From assembly GCA_045617525.1 (NCBI GenBank), contig JAZLIT010000034.1, positions 1 to 56,587 of the forward strand: a stretch of 56,587 nucleotides of DNA, read 5' to 3'. The position numbers and the translations under genes were made by a program. The stretch's first letter is position 1. Every line of letters starts with the position of its first letter. Shown here piece by piece: positions 1-7,114 of the stretch. The DNA comes from JAZLIT01 sp045617525. GTDB taxonomy: Bacteria; Bacillota; Bacilli; Bacillales_A; Planococcaceae. Below the pieces are notes generated by a model that was not told the DNA's origin, did not search any database, and saw only the letters and a program-made list of their open reading frames with translations.

Positions 1-140
1 CATTATGGAAGGCACAAATAATAAAATTAAACTTATTAAAAGGCGTGGTTTTGGCTACCGAAATGATGCCCATCTGTTCCTTCGATTACGATTGGAAACA
101 GGACATTGATTTTGTCATCCCCGACTTTTGGTGATGAACC
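1..140 (+). mobile_element. 3' end of an ISL3-family insertion sequence
   Basis: An open frame enters from the left edge (from base 2) and stops at base 109. Its last 35 residues contain GTNNKIKLIKRRGFGYRN, the pattern that closes the DDE domain of ISL3-family transposases. About 30 bases further on, the top strand ends in GGTGATGAACC; on the bottom strand this reads GGTTCATCACC, as expected of an ISL3 terminal inverted repeat. The element therefore probably ends at base 140. The rest lies outside the window, so I cannot tell whether it is intact. The family call is from memory of the C-terminal motif. Confidence 0.72.
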
Positions 141-214
141 AAAAATGACACACAGTATTGTACTTATTTCACGTATAATAAGTGGATACTATTGATATGA
201 AGGAGTTACATAGG

Positions 215-835
215 ATGAAGGGGATTAAAATTGTATTTCCAATCGTCGGTATTTTTTTAGTCATTTATATCGCGATGGTTTTTATGAATTCGGCCAAGAT
301 GAACGGCCTTGTGTCACAAATTAATCATGAATATAACGATGATTTTACGATTGTATACTCTGAAATGGGCAACGTGTTTACCGATAATGACTATCTCTTT
401 TCAGTAAAATCAAATCAAACAGGGATAATTTATGCGTTTGAAAAAGAAAATTCAACGGTTACGGGTAGCTATTATCTTGAAAATGTAAATAATGAGATTA
501 ATAAATTGATTGAAACTGTACTTGATGACAGTTCGTATGCATTAGCTTCGATTCAACCCATTGAAATCAATGAAGCTACTGCTCTTAAAGCGATAAATGT
601 CACGAGCCTAAATGTAAAAGTGCTTACTGATGCAGTGACGACAAAAGATAATATGTCACGCGTGCGCACGGCTCTACAAGAAGCATTCCCAACAGCAGTA
701 ATCACATTAGAATTATTTGAAATGAACGAAGCAGTGATGAAAGAGGTCCTGGCTAATGTTTTATCGGTTAAACAGCGTAGTCTAGTGACTGAGGATGAAA
801 TAAGTCACTATAAATTTGAAAAAAATAAATATTAA
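215..835 (+). CDS. Hypothetical single-span membrane protein
   Basis: I do not recognise this 206-residue protein. It starts with a short basic stretch and one hydrophobic segment (about residues 4-24, IVFPIVGIFLVIYIAMVF), followed by a soluble, acidic domain of about 180 residues that is predicted to lie outside the cell. The ATG at 215 is preferred over an upstream GTG at 182 because AAGGAG lies nine bases before it. A TATAAT hexamer lies at 174-179, just beyond the IS end. It stands alone and is followed by its own hairpin terminator. No lipobox or catalytic motif was seen. Confidence 0.7.
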   Translation: MKGIKIVFPIVGIFLVIYIAMVFMNSAKMNGLVSQINHEYNDDFTIVYSEMGNVFTDNDYLFSVKSNQTGIIYAFEKENSTVTGSYYLENVNNEINKLIETVLDDSSYALASIQPIEINEATALKAINVTSLNVKVLTDAVTTKDNMSRVRTALQEAFPTAVITLELFEMNEAVMKEVLANVLSVKQRSLVTEDEISHYKFEKNKY

Positions 836-838
836 ACT

Positions 839-868
839 AAACCTCAGCGAAAAATGCTGAGGTTTTAT
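839..868 (+). terminator. Rho-independent terminator
   Basis: A nine-pair stem (AACCTCAGC / GCTGAGGTT) with a seven-base loop is followed by a T-rich run. It lies directly behind the hypothetical membrane protein gene. Confidence 0.8.
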
Positions 869-938
869 TATTGATGTATTGTGTAATCTCAATATTCAGT
901 TTACTATCAATTTATATCGTAATAGGGGTGATGTGTAT

Positions 939-1319
939 ATGGATAGATTTCAAAAAGGCTTAGCTGAATTGAAAAAGTATGTATCAGAGCAAGAAGCGGA
1001 AAAACTGGTGACTGCAGACCCGTTAGCAAATATTGCGCCAGATCTACGGAAAATGATTGTTGAATTTGCCTACGGAGAGGTTTATACAAGGGAAGGTTTA
1101 GATGAGAGAAAACGAGCGCTCGTTGTTATCTCTTCCGTAGTGACGCAGGGAGTTGGCCCACAAACGAAAACCCATATTTCCCGTGGTCTACAAATTGGCT
1201 TAGCGCCAAATGAAATTGTAGAAGCATTAATTCAACTCGTTCCGTACATTGGCTTTCCGAAAGTACAAAATGCAATTACGATTGCACAACAAGTTTTTGA
1301 AGAGCGTGGCTTATTATAA
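939..1319 (+). CDS. Carboxymuconolactone decarboxylase (CMD/AhpD-like) family protein
   Basis: The 126-residue product has the all-helical layout and length of single-domain CMD proteins. The sequence RKRALVVISSVVTQGVGPQ followed by HISRGLQIGLAPNEIVEALI and LVPYIGFPKVQNAI matches the family core. The Cys-x-x-Cys pair of peroxidase-type AhpD proteins is absent, so a peroxidase role is unlikely and the enzymatic activity is unknown. The ATG at 939 is chosen because AGGGG lies about ten bases upstream; the open frame runs further up without a ribosome site. It is monocistronic. Confidence 0.85.
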   Translation: MDRFQKGLAELKKYVSEQEAEKLVTADPLANIAPDLRKMIVEFAYGEVYTREGLDERKRALVVISSVVTQGVGPQTKTHISRGLQIGLAPNEIVEALIQLVPYIGFPKVQNAITIAQQVFEERGLL

Positions 1320-1763
1320 GTTTTACTGGAACGACTATAGAGTTCAGGTAATAACTGAATCGCTTTTTTCTCTCAGTAACAGTTATAAAAGCGAACGATT
1401 CAATTTGCTTTATTATAAATATTCGTTTTCTGTTTATAATATTAAAATAATGGTAGTTAATGTTCGGTTTTAGGCGTTTTTTCTACTTAAGAACAGCATA
1501 CAAATTGATATGAATATTCAGAAAACAACAGCAAGCACAGAATCGGTGTTAATTTGACAGAATATAGCCTGTTTTAAGAGTATTTCATCTTCAATATTTC
1601 ATGTATAATGAACACATTGTACCAGAGGGTATGTTCGTGAATAAAATAAAAAAACGTTAAAACGGCAGTTAAATTCTATTCGACAGAGGTTAAATGCGAA
1701 TTTTTAATGATTATAAGAGGTCAATGTTCGGTTTTCGTTTTTAAAAAAGAGGTCCTTATTAAC
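1320..1763. other. Intergenic region with repeated GTTCGG-containing motif
   Basis: This AT-rich gap has no credible ORF. The 13-mer AATGTTCGGTTTT occurs twice without mismatch (1459-1471 and 1723-1735); a shorter ATGTTCG occurs at 1631, and an opposite-facing AAAAGCGAACGAT at 1387-1399. The 13-mer fits the half-site of the PurR box (AWWGTTCGGWWWT on this strand), but the usual 16-17 base spacing between inverted boxes is not found. A TATAAT at 1604-1609 could be a -10 element for the transporter downstream; no good -35 goes with it. Confidence 0.4.
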
Positions 1764-3032
1764 ATGGGTAAGTTAGAGAATAAGTGGATGCGCGCAGTAC
1801 TTCCGGCATTATTAATTCATTGTAGTATTGGTACAGTGTATTGCTGGTCATTATTTAAGGCAGATATTGCGAATTACATTGATAAGCCTTTAGGTCAAGT
1901 TGAGTGGGCATTTAGTATAGCGATCTTTGTGTTGGGTATGTCAGCAGCATTTGGCGGTAAGTTTGTAGAGCGTAATATTCATAAGTCTTCACTTTATTCT
2001 ACGATATTCTTCGTAGTAGGTATGGCAGGTACTGGATTCTTTATTTATCAGAAATCCTTAATCGGAATTTATATTTGTTATGGTGTTATTATGGGGATTG
2101 GACTTGGGATTGGTTATTTAACTCCAGTTAAAACGCTTATGCTATGGTTTGACAAGCAAAAAGGCTTAGCGACAGGTTTAGCCGTGGCAGGTTTTGGGTT
2201 AGCGAAAGTTATTGCAAGCCCGTTAATGGAAGGTCTTTTAGGACCAGCAAATGAAGCGGGTGTTCTACTTGATCCGACACGTGTCTATAAAATGTTCTTT
2301 ATATTAGCGGCATTCTATTTAGTGATGATGATTATTGGCCATTTATTAATCCGTAAGCCCTCAGGTTGGGTTGAAACGGAACAAGCTTCGCAACCATTTA
2401 ATTATATTGGCGTTATTAAAAATAAAAAATTCATCGGTATTTGGCTGATGTTTTATATTAATATTACATGTGGGTTGGCATTAATTGCGCAAGAAAAAGC
2501 GATGTTAGCATTTGTAGGCTTCGCTGCAATTGGGCTAGTAAGTTCGTTGACAGCGGTATTTAATGCGGGAGGTCGTTTATTCTACTCAGCATGGGCAGAT
2601 AAGTTGAAGGATCGTAATACGATTTACAAAGTGGTATTTATCTCAACGATGTTAGCAATTGTTGCGGTATTAGCATTTGATGCGTTAGAGGCGGGTATTC
2701 CGTTGTTGATTATTGCGTTATTATGTGTGATAAATGCAGGCTATGGTGGTGGATTTTCGAATTTACCGACATTACTGGCTGATCGTTATGGCTTAGGTAG
2801 CATTAGTACGATACACGGATTAATGTTGTCAGCATGGGCATTTGCAGGTCTTTCAGGCAACCAGCTAAGTGCTTTTATTTTGAAGAGAACAGGTTCTTAT
2901 GAGGTATTACTTTATGTATTATTAGGGATGTTTGCAATTGCAACAGTCATTAGTATGTTCGTTGTAAAACCTGGTTTAGTAGAAATTCCAGAAATAGCTT
3001 CAAAGGAAACGGATAAAGTAGCTGTAAATTAA
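1764..3032 (+). CDS. OFA-family major facilitator transporter (oxalate/formate antiporter-like)
   Basis: The 422-residue protein has about twelve hydrophobic segments. It begins KWMRAVLPALLIHCSIGTVY followed by CWSLF, a signature of the OFA subfamily (OxlT, lactate and formate/oxalate exchangers). A glycine-rich GVIMGIGLGIGYLTP and the loop MLWFDKQKGLATGLAVAGFG are typical of this group. It would sit in the cytoplasmic membrane and move a small mono- or dicarboxylate; the substrate cannot be read from the sequence. The ATG at 1764 is preferred over an N-terminal extension of 19 residues because AAAGAGGT precedes it and it matches the family start. Convergent with the next gene. Confidence 0.88.
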   Translation: MGKLENKWMRAVLPALLIHCSIGTVYCWSLFKADIANYIDKPLGQVEWAFSIAIFVLGMSAAFGGKFVERNIHKSSLYSTIFFVVGMAGTGFFIYQKSLIGIYICYGVIMGIGLGIGYLTPVKTLMLWFDKQKGLATGLAVAGFGLAKVIASPLMEGLLGPANEAGVLLDPTRVYKMFFILAAFYLVMMIIGHLLIRKPSGWVETEQASQPFNYIGVIKNKKFIGIWLMFYINITCGLALIAQEKAMLAFVGFAAIGLVSSLTAVFNAGGRLFYSAWADKLKDRNTIYKVVFISTMLAIVAVLAFDALEAGIPLLIIALLCVINAGYGGGFSNLPTLLADRYGLGSISTIHGLMLSAWAFAGLSGNQLSAFILKRTGSYEVLLYVLLGMFAIATVISMFVVKPGLVEIPEIASKETDKVAVN

Positions 3033-3033
3033 T

Positions 3034-3078
3034 AAAAGACGGTGGATGCAGAGTAACATGCATTCATCGTCTTTTTTT
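3034..3078. terminator. Bidirectional terminator
   Basis: A long hairpin (AAAAGACGGTGGATGCA pairing with TGCATTCATCGTCTTTT, two mismatches) has A-tract and T-tract on either side, so it can stop transcripts from both converging genes. Confidence 0.85.
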
Positions 3079-3079
3079 A

Positions 3080-3550
3080 TTATAGGTAATTTTGAATTTG
3101 TGTTTCAAATTTTGATGGTTTATCAGTTGGTGCAAAACGTTTTACAACTTTACCTTCGCGATCCACTAAAAATTTTGTGAAATTCCATTTGACACTTTTT
3201 CCGAAAAGACCTTTTGAGTCCTCTGTTAGCTTTTTGAATAATGGATGTGCCTCATTGCCATTTACTTGGACAATTTCATGCATTGGAAATGTCACCCCAT
3301 ACGTTAAGCGACAAGCTTCTGCTGCTGCTAAACTAGTACTCGTTTCCTGTTTAAATTGATTCGAAGGAAAGCCAAGAATAACGAGTCCTTGATCTTTATA
3401 TTTTTGATAAATTTGCTCGAGCTCATCGAACTGTCTGACAAGTCCACATTTTGTGGCTGTATTAACGATGAGCATTGGCTGCCCTTTATATTTATCTAAT
3501 GAATAACTTAGACCGTTTGCATCAGTTACTTCGATTGAATAGATTGACAT
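3080..3550 (-). CDS. Glutathione peroxidase family thiol peroxidase
   Basis: The 156-residue protein fits the length of bacterial GPx proteins such as BsaA. The peroxidatic cysteine is Cys35 in NTATKCGL (a cysteine, not selenocysteine), followed by GFPSNQF with the conserved glutamine and KWNFTKFLVDREGKV with the conserved Trp-Asn-Phe. Members in Bacillota normally use thioredoxin rather than glutathione to reduce peroxides in the cytosol. The start is placed at 3550 because GGAGGAG lies a few bases upstream; the open frame extends 49 residues further without support. Confidence 0.93.
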   Translation of the reverse strand: MSIYSIEVTDANGLSYSLDKYKGQPMLIVNTATKCGLVRQFDELEQIYQKYKDQGLVILGFPSNQFKQETSTSLAAAEACRLTYGVTFPMHEIVQVNGNEAHPLFKKLTEDSKGLFGKSVKWNFTKFLVDREGKVVKRFAPTDKPSKFETQIQNYL

Positions 3551-3802
3551 TTTTCTCCTCCAGATAAATAAGATTTGCTTACTTTTATTTGTATCTAAAA
3601 ACATCGTACACGATAGAAGTATCGTGAGCAAATATTCCGAATAATGATATTTTGTCATTTTTTGTTGAAAAATTGTCGGAAATATGTCCAAAAACAATAA
3701 AAAAATGAAGTTAAATCTATACTAGATGACATAAGTCACTATTCCTGTGTCATAATACTGCTTAATGTTGTAATTATAAAGAACATTGGAGGACTTGGGG
3801 AA

Positions 3803-4657
3803 ATGACAAAGAAAATAGCATGGATTACTGATACAGCTTCATTTGTTTCGAAGGAATTTTGCGAGGCAAATAATGTTCACTTACTTCCGCTAATTATGGT
3901 ATTTGAAGATGGATCTTTCCGTGAAACAGTGGATATGACCCATACTGAGTTTTACAAAAAACTACGTGAAGCAAAAGTACATCCAAAAACCTCGCAGCCA
4001 AGCTTTGGGGAGCATGTAGCACTTTATGAAAAATTAAAAGAAGAAGGTTATGATTGTGCTATCGCAGTGCATACTTCTGGACAACAATCAGGAACTGTAA
4101 CAAGTGCACCAATGGCAGCAGAGCAAGCCGGCTTTAAAACCTACGCAATAGATGCGAAAATTGGTTCGTACCCTATGCAAAAAATGTTGGAATTGGGTAT
4201 GGAGTTAGATAAAGAAGGATTAGAAGTTGAAGAAATTGTAGCACAAATTGAGGCGATGGTTACACGTTCACAACTGGCATTTTTACCTGCAAGCTTAGAA
4301 CAATTGCATAAAAGTGGTCGTGTATCAGGTATGGCAATGTTCATGAGTAATCTTTTAAATATTAAATTAGTCATTGCTTATAATAGAGTAGGTATTTGTG
4401 AAGTGGTTCATAAAGTACGTGCTGAAAAGCGTGCAAAAAAAGCAATTACAGATTTATTAGATAAAGCACTTGAAGAATCTTCAGTAGATGAAGTTGCGGT
4501 TATTAACTGTAATAACCTAGTTGGCGCAAATGAATGGATTGCAGAGTTACAGCAAAGTTACCCTGCGATCAAGTTTATTCCAACTGAGTTATCTGCGGCT
4601 GTAGGTGTACATGCAGGTGAGGGTACACTTGGATTGACATGGGTTCGCAATCGATAA
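3803..4657 (+). CDS. DegV family fatty-acid-binding protein
   Basis: The 284-residue protein begins KIAWITDTASFVSKEFCE, the usual DegV start with the TDTA/S motif, and contains QPSFGEHVALYEKL and LEQLHKSGRVSG. DegV/FakB-type proteins bind a fatty acid and present it to a kinase (FakA) that makes acyl phosphate. Which DegV paralogue this is cannot be decided. A GGAGG precedes the ATG. An extended -10 (TG, one base, CATAAT) at 3748-3756 is a plausible promoter. It is followed by a shared terminator and faces the next gene. Confidence 0.93.
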   Translation: MTKKIAWITDTASFVSKEFCEANNVHLLPLIMVFEDGSFRETVDMTHTEFYKKLREAKVHPKTSQPSFGEHVALYEKLKEEGYDCAIAVHTSGQQSGTVTSAPMAAEQAGFKTYAIDAKIGSYPMQKMLELGMELDKEGLEVEEIVAQIEAMVTRSQLAFLPASLEQLHKSGRVSGMAMFMSNLLNIKLVIAYNRVGICEVVHKVRAEKRAKKAITDLLDKALEESSVDEVAVINCNNLVGANEWIAELQQSYPAIKFIPTELSAAVGVHAGEGTLGLTWVRNR

Positions 4658-4672
4658 AAAGTAAGTGAAAAG

Positions 4673-4720
4673 AAAAAAGCGGAAATCAGGCTCTCATGTG
4701 GAGTTGATTTCCGCTTTTTT
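4673..4720. terminator. Bidirectional terminator
   Basis: An inverted repeat (AAAAAAGCGGAAATCA / TGATTTCCGCTTTTTT, perfect over 16 pairs with a 16-base loop) sits between two convergent genes and carries T runs on both strands. Confidence 0.9.
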
Positions 4721-4738
4721 ATTTGGAATGTAGTTATA

Positions 4739-5224
4739 TTAGTCTTTACCTGTTAAAGTATTCGCAATCTGTTCAATCGTCATATCTGATGTTAATTCAA
4801 ATACACCTTTTTGGATTGAACGCGCATACTCGGGCTTTGATAAAAATAGTTCTAGCTCACGTCCGTTAGAAACAATTCCCAAATCTTCAACTTGTTGACC
4901 AATTGAATATAAAGAAATACTTTCATAAATATAAATTGTTCCACTGATCGACTCGTTTGATTCGTTAGGTGAACTTTCATAGGTAGTAGAGTTACTCTCT
5001 TCCTTCTCTTTAGAGCCGTTAATATCGGTTTCAGCAGTTTGTTGTAGAACGCTGATTTGCGCTTCTAATTCACTGATTTTATGCTCGTAATCCTTGTTAT
5101 TATTATCGCTTGAAGATTGCTGATTGTTCGCTTTACTAATAGGCAAATCCAATTTATCAACTAATGCAAACAATAAGCCGGCTATGAAAAGTCCTATTCC
5201 AAAATATTTAAGGCGCAGTTTCAT
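4739..5224 (-). CDS. Membrane-anchored protein with an MltG-like LysM-type domain, no catalytic part
   Basis: The 161-residue protein has an N-terminal membrane segment (about residues 9-24), a coiled-coil-like stretch rich in Glu, Gln and Ser, and a C-terminal portion (about 100-161) of the form ESISLYSIGQQVEDLGIV ... IQKGVFELTSDMTIEQIANTL. That portion resembles the small LysM-like domain at the front of the MltG (YceG) lytic transglycosylase, but the catalytic domain is missing. It may bind peptidoglycan near the membrane; this is inference. It overlaps the upstream gene by one base and is translated from the same transcript. Confidence 0.65.
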   Translation of the reverse strand: MKLRLKYFGIGLFIAGLLFALVDKLDLPISKANNQQSSSDNNNKDYEHKISELEAQISVLQQTAETDINGSKEKEESNSTTYESSPNESNESISGTIYIYESISLYSIGQQVEDLGIVSNGRELELFLSKPEYARSIQKGVFELTSDMTIEQIANTLTGKD

Positions 5225-5661
5225 TAGTTACCTCCTGTTTGTAAAATATGAAGGATTTGGTCGGCAGTAAGTGCAGAGCGTTTTTGAATTTCATCTACGG
5301 ACATACCTTTTTTTCCTAGTTCTAATACTTGGCTTACTAAAATACTATGTACGGGCTTGTTAGCAGCAGATTTCGCCGCTTGTTTGACAGCGGGGGTGGC
5401 GTACTCTTGTGTTGCTTGTGCAAATGGCTGTTGTTTCATAGGCTTTGGCGTAACCTTAAGTGGGCCATCTAATAATAATTCTTCCTCTACAACTTTTAAA
5501 CGTCGCTTAATTGAATTTGTTTCTTGATAGATGTTAATAGATAGATCCTCTAAATCTTGTTCAACCCTTTTTGAACGATCTTTAATAAGGAAAGAAAGAA
5601 TGATAAATACAATTCCTAGCACCATAATTAGTATCGTTAAATCCAATTGTTTCGCCTCCAT
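5224..5661 (-). CDS. Hypothetical membrane-anchored protein
   Basis: The 145-residue protein has one N-terminal membrane helix (about 9-26), a charged helical stretch, a low-complexity linker rich in Ala, Pro and Gln, and a C-terminal helix pair (LELGKKGMSVDEIQKRSALTAD) resembling a small helix-turn-helix of the kind in B. subtilis proteins of unknown function. The start is ambiguous: the ATG at 5661 has AAAGG close upstream, while a TTG at 5646 has GGAGG eight bases before it. It is the first gene of a two-gene unit with the MltG-like protein. Confidence 0.65.
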   Translation of the reverse strand: MEAKQLDLTILIMVLGIVFIILSFLIKDRSKRVEQDLEDLSINIYQETNSIKRRLKVVEEELLLDGPLKVTPKPMKQQPFAQATQEYATPAVKQAAKSAANKPVHSILVSQVLELGKKGMSVDEIQKRSALTADQILHILQTGGN

Positions 5662-5735
5662 ATACCTTTTGAATTATTAATAGTTTAACATAGATAAAGT
5701 TATTGCGAAATGATACTAGATTTTTTTTCAAAGTA

Positions 5736-5744
5736 TGTTATAAT
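5736..5744 (+). promoter_or_regulatory. Extended -10 promoter of rpmG
   Basis: TGTTATAAT is a perfect TGn-TATAAT extended -10 element about 60 bases before the rpmG start. No good -35 was seen, which extended -10 promoters can tolerate. Confidence 0.6.
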
Positions 5745-5804
5745 AGGTAGGTCGTATAAATCAATGCTCAAATTTATACTTGATTTAGAGTGGGAGGGTT
5801 AATA

Positions 5805-5954
5805 ATGCGCGTAAATATTACTTTAGCTTGCACAGATTGCGGCGAACGTAACTACATTTCTAAAAAGAACAAGCGTAACAATCCAGAGCGTCTTGAACTT
5901 AAAAAATATTGCTCTCGTGAGAAGAAATACACTACTCACCGTGAAACAAAGTAA
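5805..5954 (+). CDS. rpmG: 50S ribosomal protein L33
   Basis: The 49-residue protein reads MRVNITLACTDCGERNYI followed by SKKNKRNNPERLELKKYC, the full-length L33 pattern. It carries one Cys-x-x-Cys pair (Cys9, Cys12) and a third Cys36; the fourth zinc ligand is a serine-arginine, as in the close B. subtilis RpmGA. GGGAGG lies upstream of the ATG. It is followed by a terminator and then yqgN, the same order as in B. subtilis. Confidence 0.95.
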   Translation: MRVNITLACTDCGERNYISKKNKRNNPERLELKKYCSREKKYTTHRETK

Positions 5955-5963
5955 TCGCTCATT

Positions 5964-5994
5964 AGCCAGAACCACTTGTGGTTTTGGCTTTTTT
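5964..5994 (+). terminator. Terminator behind rpmG
   Basis: AGCCAGAACCAC pairs with GTGGTTTTGGCT and is followed by six T. It ends just before the yqgN ribosome site, so yqgN probably depends on read-through. Confidence 0.85.
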
Positions 5995-6019
5995 ACTTTG
6001 TAAAGGAGGCGTTCTTTAG

Positions 6020-6592
6020 ATGGAAAAGAAAGAAATTCGCCAGCAAATTCGTGCGCAACTGCTCAAATTAAAAACCTTGGAATATAATGGTCAATCTGCG
6101 ATATTACGCGATAAATTACTACATGAGCCTTCAATACTTGAAGGGAAAACGATTGCAATCACGATTTCGGTAAAGCCAGAAGTCGATACCATTCATTTAA
6201 TCGAAAAGCTTTGGCAGTTAGGAAAGCAAGTTGTTGTTCCGAAATGCAATGCTAAAACCCGTGACATGATATTTTATCGAATCGAGAATTTTACACAATT
6301 AGAGAATGTTTACATGGATTTAAGAGAGCCAATTCCAGAGGTATGTGAAATGGTGCCAAAAAGTCAAATAAATGTCTGTATCGTGCCTGGAATCGTTTTT
6401 GATCGATTTGGCTATCGCATTGGTTATGGTGGTGGGTATTATGATCGTTTTCTTCTAGATTACAAGGGAACAACGATTGCTATTGCCTTTCATGAACAGC
6501 TTATATGTGAAGTTCCAAAAGAGCCACATGATTTGCCAATAGATTTGATTATTACTGAACACACTCGGATAGAAATAAGAAGAGAAGGGTAG
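6020..6592 (+). CDS. yqgN: 5-formyltetrahydrofolate cyclo-ligase
   Basis: The 190-residue enzyme converts 5-formyl-THF to 5,10-methenyl-THF using ATP, recycling folate. The N-terminal KKEIRQQIRAQLLKL and the C-terminal PGIVFDRFGYRIGYGGGYYD are the family signatures; the latter forms the substrate/ATP-binding loop, and KPEVDT is the central motif. The length is normal. An AAAGGAGG precedes the ATG. It lies between rpmG and yqgQ as in B. subtilis and works in the same one-carbon pathway as folD and gcvT elsewhere in this window. Confidence 0.95.
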   Translation: MEKKEIRQQIRAQLLKLKTLEYNGQSAILRDKLLHEPSILEGKTIAITISVKPEVDTIHLIEKLWQLGKQVVVPKCNAKTRDMIFYRIENFTQLENVYMDLREPIPEVCEMVPKSQINVCIVPGIVFDRFGYRIGYGGGYYDRFLLDYKGTTIAIAFHEQLICEVPKEPHDLPIDLIITEHTRIEIRREG

Positions 6593-6602
6593 TTTGAGAC
6601 GT

Positions 6603-6803
6603 ATGAAAACAATGCTTGATGTATTAGCCATACTAAAACGATATGGGACATATATTTATACAGGGAATCGAATGGGCGATTTAGAGCTTATCGAGGATGA
6701 AATTAAAGAGCTGTATAACTCAAAAATGCTTGAAGTAAAAGAATTTCAATCAGCAATTCTTATTATCCGTCATGAAATGAGAAAAGTTAAAGAAGGTAAT
6801 TAA
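6603..6803 (+). CDS. yqgQ: YqgQ family small protein
   Basis: The 66-residue protein matches YqgQ of B. subtilis from its first residues (MKTMLDVLAILKRYGTYIYT, then GNRMGDLELIEDEIKELY). The family forms a small three-helix fold; its role is unknown. The ATG at 6603 fits the family start. A TTG at 6594 is better spaced from GAAGGG and would add three residues. It follows yqgN by a few bases and shares its transcript. Confidence 0.88.
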   Translation: MKTMLDVLAILKRYGTYIYTGNRMGDLELIEDEIKELYNSKMLEVKEFQSAILIIRHEMRKVKEGN

Positions 6804-6833
6804 TTTACATTTCATGTATACAAGTGTTATAAT
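6804..6833 (+). promoter_or_regulatory. Strong SigmaA-type promoter
   Basis: TTTACA, an 18-base spacer and TATAAT with an upstream TG one base away give a near-consensus promoter. It begins at the last bases of yqgQ. The first terminator downstream lies only about 75 bases away. Confidence 0.7.
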
Positions 6834-6839
6834 ACTTTT

Positions 6840-6942
6840 TGGTATATGATATGATGTTTACTAAAGTGAAGGTAAATTAGTAGCAAACTTGGTTAGTATT
6901 TTTGTTTTTAAACAGTGGATTCCCACTGTTTTTATCTTTTTT
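6840..6942 (+). ncRNA. Candidate small RNA or attenuated leader
   Basis: Between the strong promoter above and the hairpin terminator at 6910-6942 lie about 70 bases without a supported ORF; the longest start-stop reading (at about 6851) is nine residues with no ribosome site. A transcript of about 100 bases ending at the hairpin is expected. It could be a free small RNA or a leader for the LTA synthase gene that follows. No known riboswitch family was recognised. Confidence 0.45.
6910..6942 (+). terminator. Rho-independent terminator
   Basis: AAACAGTGG pairs with CCACTGTTT over a four-base loop and is followed by a T-rich tail. Confidence 0.8.
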
Positions 6943-7114
6943 GAAACTTTTTCAGTTAATAAACGTATTATACTTTAGAAGCAAAAAATATTTAGCCATT
7001 ACTCGGAAATTGTGCTAAATTTCCTTGCTATCTTTATTGAAAAAGATTAACATTGATTTTGCTTTGAAATAATAAATTCTTTTTAGTTAAAGTATGAAAG
7101 GGATGTTAGGAAAA

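Noticed and set aside
1320..1356. Terminator behind the CMD gene
   Set aside because: TTCAG/CTGAA gives only five pairs before a T-rich run, too weak to annotate.
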